From: Candidatus Saccharimonadota bacterium
Lineage (GTDB): Bacteria > Patescibacteriota > Saccharimonadia > Saccharimonadales > Saccharimonadaceae
Assembly (NCBI GenBank): GCA_900555425.1
Contig: UNSM01000018.1
Location: 1 to 12,444 of the forward strand
Length of the DNA stretch: 12,444 nucleotides
Direction of reading: 5' to 3'
Both the position numbers and the translations under genes were made by a program. Below, piece after piece: positions 6,847-12,444 of this stretch; the first letter of the stretch is position 1, and each line of letters opens with the position of its first letter. The notes below the pieces were generated by a model. It did not search any database, was not told where the DNA came from, and was given only the letters and a program-made list of their open reading frames with translations.

Positions 6847-6875
6847 TTGAGAATATATCTATTTTGATGTATAAT
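6847..6875 (+). promoter_or_regulatory. gyrB-gyrA promoter
   Basis: TTGAGA (6847-6852) and a perfect TATAAT (6870-6875) are separated by exactly 17 bases. The transcription start is expected near 6882, giving a 5' leader of about 40 bases before the gyrB ATG. This start point falls after the in-frame TTG at 6880, which argues against the longest possible reading frame. Confidence 0.8.
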
Positions 6876-6912
6876 AAGGTTGTTGAAAAGAGCTGATAAT
6901 TCAGATAATAGT

Positions 6913-6919
6913 GAGGGAG
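6913..6919 (+). promoter_or_regulatory. Ribosome site that decides the gyrB start
   Basis: GAGGGAG (6913-6919) lies immediately before ATG 6922 and fits a Shine-Dalgarno sequence. The alternative in-frame TTG codons at 6880 and 6883 lack one and lie at or before the predicted transcription start. Confidence 0.75.
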
Positions 6920-6921
6920 AT

Positions 6922-8910
6922 ATGGCTAAACAAACAAATGAACAATCTTATGATGGCTCACAAATCCAGGTCCTAGAGGGTCTTGAGCCGGTTCGTAAGC
7001 GTCCAGGAATGTACATCGGTAGTACGGGGTATGAGGGCGTACATCACTTGATTAAGGAGATTGCCGATAACTCAATTGACGAGGCAATCGCTGGTTATGC
7101 TACAAAGGTAGAAGTAACTTTGTTAAAGGATGGTGGTGTTCGAGTATCTGATGACGGTCGTGGTATTCCTGTCGATAAACACCCAAAGACAGGTAAGAGT
7201 ACGCTAGAGACGGTATTAACAATCTTACACGCCGGCGGTAAGTTTGGTGGCGGTGGCTACAAGGTTTCATCAGGACTTCATGGTGTTGGTTCTAGTGTTG
7301 TGAATGCACTGTCTACGCGGATGATTGCTGAAGTTAGGAAGAACGGTAAAATCTATCGCCAAGAATACGCAACAGGCGTGCCTCAGACAGAATTAGAAGT
7401 AGTCGGAAAGTCTGATGATTCTGGAACGACAATTACATTTTATCCAGACCCAACCATCTTTAAGGAGACGGTTAATTTTGACTATAAATGGGTTGTCAAT
7501 TATCTTCGTCATCAGGCGTACCTTACAAAAGGCATTCACACGTCGGTTATTGATGAGCGAACTGGCGAACGAAAAGCTTTCTACTTTGAGGGTGGTATTC
7601 AGAGCTATGTAAAAAACCTGAATATTGGCAAGGATGTTTTATCGGACGATATATTTTACGTCGAGAAGCAGGTTGAAGATTGTATGGTGGAAATTGCGGT
7701 TCAGTATAATGACACTTACGCTGAAGTGGTAAAGCCATTTGCCAATAACGTCTTAACTCCTGATGGCGGTACTCATTTGGTTGGTTTTCGAACAGCTCTC
7801 ACGCGTGTAATTAATGACTATGCTCGTAAGAATAGCCTACTGAAAGAAAAAGAGGATAATCTAACTGGTGATGATATCCGTGAAGGGCTGACGGCAGTTA
7901 TTTTGGTGAAGTTGCCAGATCCTCAGTTTGAAGGTCAGACCAAGAATAAACTTGGTAATCCAGAGATGCGTCGCTATGTTGATCAGGTGATGAGCGAATA
8001 TTTTGCGTATTACTTGGAGGAAAATCCAGCTACAGCCAAGAAAGTTGTTGGTAAAGCTACATTGGCGGCACGAGCGCGTAAGGCGGCAAGGGCTGCGCGC
8101 GACAACGTTATCCGTAAGGGAGCATTTGAGGGCTTAAACTTGCCATCTAAATTGACAGACTGCTCATCTCGTAACCGAAAAGATTGTGAATTATTTATTG
8201 TCGAGGGTAATTCGGCTGCGGGTTCCGCTAAGGATGGTCGCGATTCAACTATTCAGGCTGTTCTTCCTCTTCGCGGTAAGGTGCTGAATACTGAGCGCGC
8301 AAGGTTTGATAAGATGTTTGCTAATGCTGAAATTGTTTCGTTGATTAAGGCTATGGGCGTTGGAATTGGCGACCAATTTGATATCAGTGGCATTCGTTAC
8401 GACAAGATTATATTTATGACAGATGCCGACGTTGACGGTGCGCACATTTCTACGCTTTTGATGACATTCTTCTTCCGATACATGTCTGAAGTGATTGAAG
8501 CGGGCCACGTATATTTGGCGAAACCACCTCTGTTTGGGCTAAGTAGAGGAACTGGCAGCAATCGTAAGATAGATTATGTTTATGATGAAGTTGCCCTCGA
8601 ACAAAAATTGAATGAAAAGATCAATGAGCGCAAGGCTGCCGGTGTAAAGATTGATGAAAATGCTGAGAAATTTAAGCAGGCGGGTTACACGGCACAGCAA
8701 CGATTTAAGGGTCTTGGTGAGATGGATGCCGCTCAATTATGGGAAACGACTATGAATCCAGAAAATCGAACACTAGTGAAGGTTAATATTGAAGATGCAG
8801 AACGAGCAGACGCGATATTTACGAAGCTTATGGGCGATAGTGTAGAATTGAGGAAAAATTTTATTCAAACAAATGCCGCTAAGGTTAATGTGGAAGATTT
8901 GGACTTTTAA
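6922..8910 (+). CDS. gyrB: DNA gyrase subunit B
   Basis: GyrB binds ATP and, with GyrA in an A2B2 complex, introduces negative supercoils. The 662-residue protein, counted from ATG 6922, shows the GHKL ATPase motifs: E46 and N50 in EIADNSIDEA, DDGRGIP (77-83), and GLHGVG (118-123). It also has the QTK loop (339-341) and the TOPRIM domain with E428 in VEGNSAAGSAK and the metal-binding DADVD (501-505), followed by PLRGK (449-453) and RFKGLGEM (594-601). Length matches the short GyrB form, without the insertion found in proteobacteria. The usual EGDSAGG reads EGNSAAG here (N430, A433), a notable change at the position matching E. coli D426. The gene is first in an operon, with gyrA 9 bases downstream. 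Confidence 0.97.
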   Translation: MAKQTNEQSYDGSQIQVLEGLEPVRKRPGMYIGSTGYEGVHHLIKEIADNSIDEAIAGYATKVEVTLLKDGGVRVSDDGRGIPVDKHPKTGKSTLETVLTILHAGGKFGGGGYKVSSGLHGVGSSVVNALSTRMIAEVRKNGKIYRQEYATGVPQTELEVVGKSDDSGTTITFYPDPTIFKETVNFDYKWVVNYLRHQAYLTKGIHTSVIDERTGERKAFYFEGGIQSYVKNLNIGKDVLSDDIFYVEKQVEDCMVEIAVQYNDTYAEVVKPFANNVLTPDGGTHLVGFRTALTRVINDYARKNSLLKEKEDNLTGDDIREGLTAVILVKLPDPQFEGQTKNKLGNPEMRRYVDQVMSEYFAYYLEENPATAKKVVGKATLAARARKAARAARDNVIRKGAFEGLNLPSKLTDCSSRNRKDCELFIVEGNSAAGSAKDGRDSTIQAVLPLRGKVLNTERARFDKMFANAEIVSLIKAMGVGIGDQFDISGIRYDKIIFMTDADVDGAHISTLLMTFFFRYMSEVIEAGHVYLAKPPLFGLSRGTGSNRKIDYVYDEVALEQKLNEKINERKAAGVKIDENAEKFKQAGYTAQQRFKGLGEMDAAQLWETTMNPENRTLVKVNIEDAERADAIFTKLMGDSVELRKNFIQTNAAKVNVEDLDF

Positions 8911-8919
8911 GGAGGAGAT

Positions 8920-11418
8920 ATGGCGGACAATGACAATAAAAATATAGTAGAACCAGAAATTCTGAACGAAGAGCCAGAAGTTCGCGGTATTGAAAAGTCG
9001 ACAGTTGAGCGTGTTATGGAAGACTCCTTCCTTAAATACTCCATGTCGGTTATTATTGACCGTGCTTTGCCGGACGTTCGTGACGGGCTGAAGCCTGTTA
9101 ATCGCCGTATTTTGTATGCGATGAATAAGAATGGTTGGCGTGCTCCTCATGCTACAGTGAAGTCGGCAAAAATTGTCGGTGAAGTGATGGGTAACTACCA
9201 CCCGCACGGTGACTCATCAATTTATGACGCTATGGTGAACTTGGCCCAACCTTGGAAGATGCGATATACGCTGGTCGAAGGTCAGGGTAACTTCGGTTCT
9301 ATGGACGGTGATGAGCCAGCGGCTTCTCGTTATACTGAGGCGCGAATGGATAAAATTGGCGGCGAGTTGCTGTCTGACATCGACAAAGAAACCGTTGATT
9401 TTCGTGATAACTTCGACGGAACAGAGAAAGAGCCGGTGGTTTTGCCGTCGGCCGTTCCAAATATTCTGTTGAACGGTCAGATGGGTATTGCTGTTGGTAT
9501 GGCAACGAATATTCCACCGCACAACCTTGGTGAGGTGGTTGACGCTACAGTTGCTCAGATAGATAATCCTGAAATTACACTAGACGAACTATTGACGCAT
9601 ATTAAGGGTCCTGATTTTCCGACGGGTGCGGAAGTTTATGGTGGTGCGCCAATGCGTCAAGCATATGAAACTGGGCGTGGCTCAGTTACGATTCGTGCGG
9701 TTGCGTCGATTGAAGAGCGTAAAAATGGTCGTTACAGTATTATAATCACCGAAGTTCCATATGGCATGAGCAAGGAAGGTTTTGTTGATAAGGTTCGAGA
9801 ACTTGTCCTTGCTAAAAAAATAACGCACATTGCTGATGCGCGAGATGAAAGTGCTCGCGGTAAGGTTCGAGTTGTTGTTGAACTAAAGAAAGATGCTTAT
9901 CCAAAGAAGATTCTTAACCAATTGTATAAATTGACTGGATTACAAACATCATTCCATTATAATGTCCTGGCTTTGGTCAATGGTATTCAGCCTAAGGTTA
10001 TGGGCTTAAAAGAGATTTTGGCGGAGTTTATTAAGCATCGTCAAGGCGTTATTCGACGCAGGACTGAGTTTGAACTTCGAAAAGCTAAGGAACGAGCTCA
10101 TATATTGGAAGGTTTGAAAATTGCGCTTGATCATATTGACGAGGTAATTAAGACGATTCGCGAAAGTTATGATGACGCCGACAAGCGTTTGATGGAGCGA
10201 TTTGGTCTGTCGGAAATTCAAGCGGCCGCAATTTTGGCGATGCAACTACGACGATTGCAGGGATTGGAGCGCGACAAGATTGAAGAAGAATTGAAGCAAC
10301 TTCATGAACTGATCAAGAAGTTGGAGGCGATTCTGGCTGACGAGAATGAGATTTTGCGTGTCGTTAAGGAAGAGTTGCTTGCTATGAAAGAAAAGTATAG
10401 CGATGAACGGCGCAGTAAGATTATTAATCACGAATTAGGAAAGTTCTCTGATGAGGAATTGATTCCAGAGGAAGAGTCGGTAATTTTGCTTACAAGCGAA
10501 AATTACATTAAGCGAACCTTAGTAAGTGATTATCGTAGGCAAAATCGTGGTGGTAAGGGCAAGCGTGGAATGACGACCAAGGAGGAAGATGTCATTGATC
10601 AAGTTGTTCAGGCAAGCTCGCATGATTATTTGCTATTCTTCACTAATATGGGTAGAATTTTCCGACTGAAGGCTTACGAAGTTCCAGCCGCCAGTTTGAG
10701 TGCGAAGGGTGTTGCGGCCGTTAACTTATTGCAACTTCAGCCAGAAGAGAAGATAACGGCAATTATCAAGCACGAAAAGAACGCTAACGAAGACGGATAT
10801 CTGTTCATGGCGACAAAGAAGGGTACAGTCAAGAAGACTCCTGTGAAAGATTATGCCAATGTCCGTACGAATGGATTGATTGCTATTAAATTAGATGAAG
10901 GCGATGAACTGCGCTGGATAAAGAGGACGACTGGCGAAAATGATGTGATTATATCTACATCTGCAGGACAAGCCATTCGCTTTAACGAGAAAGATACGCG
11001 CCCAATGGGTAGATCAGCTCGTGGTGTTCGTGGCGTAAGATTACGTCCAAATGACTCTGTTGTTGGCATGGATATCGTTACGGGTGACGACCAAACCTTG
11101 CTGGTGGTTAGCGAGAAAGGCTTCGGTAAACGTACAAAGGTGTCGAATTTCCCAAGTCATAAACGTGGCGGAGTCGGTATAAAAGCCGCAGTCGTAACTG
11201 CAAAAACTGGTCCGATTATCTCTGTGCAGACTATCGACCCAGAAATAACAGAGGCGTTATTGGTTTCTCAGAATGGTCAAACTATCCGCCTGGGCTTGAG
11301 TGATATTAAATTGCTCGGTAGGACGACTCAGGGTGTGACGATTATGCGCCTATCTGACGGCGATGCTGTTTCGTCGATCGGTTTGATGGCGGATCGTCCG
11401 CAGGATGAGGGTAATTAA
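8920..11418 (+). CDS. gyrA: DNA gyrase subunit A
   Basis: GyrA cuts and rejoins DNA and wraps it for supercoiling. The 832-residue protein has the winged-helix breakage domain with catalytic Tyr138 (AASRYTEAR), the quinolone-determining region HPHGDSSIYD (95-103 region; S99 and D103 match E. coli S83 and D87), the coiled-coil tower (about 375-500) and a C-terminal beta-pinwheel of repeated strands. The GyrA-box at 541-547 reads QNRGGKG where QRRGGKG is usual. Its presence supports GyrA rather than ParC. A 24-residue acidic N-terminal extension precedes the core, and there is no long acidic C-terminal tail. GGAGGAG lies just before ATG 8920 and directly after the gyrB stop, so the two are co-translated. 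The gene ends with tandem TAA TAA codons. Confidence 0.97.
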   Translation: MADNDNKNIVEPEILNEEPEVRGIEKSTVERVMEDSFLKYSMSVIIDRALPDVRDGLKPVNRRILYAMNKNGWRAPHATVKSAKIVGEVMGNYHPHGDSSIYDAMVNLAQPWKMRYTLVEGQGNFGSMDGDEPAASRYTEARMDKIGGELLSDIDKETVDFRDNFDGTEKEPVVLPSAVPNILLNGQMGIAVGMATNIPPHNLGEVVDATVAQIDNPEITLDELLTHIKGPDFPTGAEVYGGAPMRQAYETGRGSVTIRAVASIEERKNGRYSIIITEVPYGMSKEGFVDKVRELVLAKKITHIADARDESARGKVRVVVELKKDAYPKKILNQLYKLTGLQTSFHYNVLALVNGIQPKVMGLKEILAEFIKHRQGVIRRRTEFELRKAKERAHILEGLKIALDHIDEVIKTIRESYDDADKRLMERFGLSEIQAAAILAMQLRRLQGLERDKIEEELKQLHELIKKLEAILADENEILRVVKEELLAMKEKYSDERRSKIINHELGKFSDEELIPEEESVILLTSENYIKRTLVSDYRRQNRGGKGKRGMTTKEEDVIDQVVQASSHDYLLFFTNMGRIFRLKAYEVPAASLSAKGVAAVNLLQLQPEEKITAIIKHEKNANEDGYLFMATKKGTVKKTPVKDYANVRTNGLIAIKLDEGDELRWIKRTTGENDVIISTSAGQAIRFNEKDTRPMGRSARGVRGVRLRPNDSVVGMDIVTGDDQTLLVVSEKGFGKRTKVSNFPSHKRGGVGIKAAVVTAKTGPIISVQTIDPEITEALLVSQNGQTIRLGLSDIKLLGRTTQGVTIMRLSDGDAVSSIGLMADRPQDEGN

Positions 11419-11421
11419 TAA

Positions 11422-11853
11422 ATGAAAGTCTTGATAGTCCCAGTAATTGCATGGGCGATATCCCAAGGGTTGAAGCAAGTGTTTCATCTCATGGGGCGTA
11501 ATCGTCGAGTATTTAGCGGTGATACAAACCCAAAAATACTTCTATCCGGAGGTATGCCAAGCGCTCATAGTGCGATTGTTGTGTCGTTGGCGGTATTTCT
11601 GGGGCTACAAGACGGCTGGGATAGTTCTGTATTTGGACTAGCTACTTGGCTGGCTATTATAGTGATGTATGATGCCATGATGGTCCGTTATTCGTCCGGA
11701 ATGCAGGGTGAGACGCTTAATAAGTTAATTTCGGAGCAGGGTAGCAAGTTGAAAAAACTTCGCGTTGCTCATGGTCACACCCCTGTAGAAGTGGCTGCTG
11801 GGGCGGCTATTGGTGTGGTTGTAGCTGCCGTTGTATTTTTCGCAACAAAATAA
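11422..11853 (+). CDS. DUF212 / divergent PAP2-family membrane protein
   Basis: The 143-residue membrane protein carries the three DUF212 signatures: GGMPSAHSA (43-51), YDAMMVRYSSGMQ (83-95) and HGHTPVEV (117-124). These are related to the phosphatase motifs of PAP2/acid-phosphatase and vanadium-haloperoxidase enzymes. Hydrophobic segments lie at about 3-18, 50-62, 71-84 and 126-140. Length is typical for the family. The physiological substrate is not established; lipid-phosphate or isoprenyl-phosphate chemistry is only a family-level suggestion. The ATG is 3 bases after the gyrA stop, with GAGGG 10 bases upstream, so it is the third gene of the gyrase operon. No terminator is visible between its stop and the rRNA promoter 13 bases later, so operon read-through into the rRNA leader is possible. 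Confidence 0.88.
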   Translation: MKVLIVPVIAWAISQGLKQVFHLMGRNRRVFSGDTNPKILLSGGMPSAHSAIVVSLAVFLGLQDGWDSSVFGLATWLAIIVMYDAMMVRYSSGMQGETLNKLISEQGSKLKKLRVAHGHTPVEVAAGAAIGVVVAAVVFFATK

Positions 11854-11866
11854 TTGTAAAAATCTA

Positions 11867-11895
11867 TTGACCTAGGCAATTATATACTGTAAGAT
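11867..11895 (+). promoter_or_regulatory. rRNA operon promoter
   Basis: TTGACC (11867-11872) and TAAGAT (11890-11895) are spaced by 17 bases. Transcription would start near 11902, giving a leader of about 165 bases before mature 16S rRNA. No second promoter or obvious upstream A-tract element is seen, although the preceding bases are A/T-rich. Confidence 0.75.
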
Positions 11896-11901
11896 TAGTA
11901 A

Positions 11902-12066
11902 CAAGTCTGGTTGCTGGAGTGCGAGTTAAGCAACGATTTACAATCTGTAAAGCGAGGTAAATCATACTTCAGTCTGACTTAAGATGAACTTTAACAATTT
12001 GATTGTGCAATATCATCGTCAGTTTATATTTTTGTAGAGCCTTAATACTTTGATACAAAGTAGATT
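11902..12066 (+). other. 16S rRNA precursor leader with competing hairpins
   Basis: The leader contains several stems: 11910-11915 with 11929-11934 (GTTGCT/AGCAAC); 11935-11941 with 11957-11963 (GATTTAC/GTAAATC), which is mutually exclusive with 11937-11942 and 11946-11951 (TTTACA/TGTAAA around a 3-base loop); and a perfect 7-bp hairpin 12046-12052/12056-12062 immediately before the mature 5' end. Leaders of this kind carry antitermination signals and half of the precursor-processing stem, whose other half would lie beyond the window. Confidence 0.6.
11985..11998 (+). promoter_or_regulatory. boxA-like rRNA antitermination site
   Basis: TGAACTTTAACAAT matches the CTTTAACAAT core of the E. coli rrn boxA (TGCTCTTTAACAAT), the RNA site for NusB/NusE. 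It sits where boxA is expected, between the promoter and 16S rRNA. Two positions in the left part differ from the E. coli sequence. Confidence 0.6.

Positions 12067-12444
<378 letters not shown>

Noticed and set aside
6880..6921. Longer GyrB start at TTG 6880
   Set aside because: It lies at or before the predicted transcription start and lacks a ribosome site, while ATG 6922 has GAGGGAG just upstream and gives the normal GyrB N-terminus.
8773..9207. 144-codon minus-strand reading frame across the gyrB-gyrA junction
   Set aside because: It is opposite two certain genes and has no recognisable domain.

Overview
The window looks like a chromosomal piece of a Candidatus Saccharibacteria (TM7) genome or a close candidate-phyla-radiation relative. 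The basis is the 5' part of a 16S rRNA gene with TM7-like wording, an AT-leaning composition with the standard code (no in-frame TGA in the long genes), a small compact gene set, an LPXTG-type surface protein built in the style seen in these epibionts, and a TraG/VirD4-like ATPase of a type common in this group. The lineage call is from memory of family features, not from a search.

Layout. Bases 1-781 carry no convincing protein gene. They hold a cUUCG-capped hairpin and a 10-bp inverted repeat (71-160), then a strong extended -10 promoter (353-381) driving what appears to be a roughly 330-nt structured RNA (about 388-715) that ends in a hairpin plus T-tract. I could not assign it to RNase P, tmRNA, SRP RNA or 6S RNA. 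Next come a small four-helix membrane protein (782-1159), then a two-gene unit: a 148-aa disordered/helical protein (1214-1660) and a 967-aa membrane-anchored TraG/VirD4-like ATPase (1669-4572). This unit meets a convergent operon at a terminator that overlaps both stop codons. The convergent operon, read on the minus strand from about 6806, encodes an LPKTG-anchored secreted protein with PKD-like and DUF11-like domains (6771-5167). It is translationally coupled to a coiled-coil protein with two membrane helices (5156-4587).

A divergent promoter pair separates that envelope operon from gyrB (6922-8910), gyrA (8920-11418) and a DUF212/divergent-PAP2 membrane protein (11422-11853). An rRNA promoter, a leader with a boxA-like antitermination site, and the first about 378 nt of 16S rRNA finish the window. 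The order gyrB-gyrA-(one gene)-16S resembles the origin-proximal gyrB-gyrA-rrn arrangement of Bacillus.

How it fits together. The left half concerns the cell envelope and possibly DNA or protein transfer (ATPase, small membrane proteins, sortase-anchored surface protein), which suits a bacterium living attached to a host cell. The right half is core information processing (topology and ribosomes). The most interesting unexplained element is the structured RNA at 388-715. Also worth a second look are a gyrase B TOPRIM motif reading EGNSAAG instead of EGDSAGG, a divergent GyrA-box (QNRGGKG), an enlarged 16S V1 helix, and leaderless-looking promoter/start geometry.
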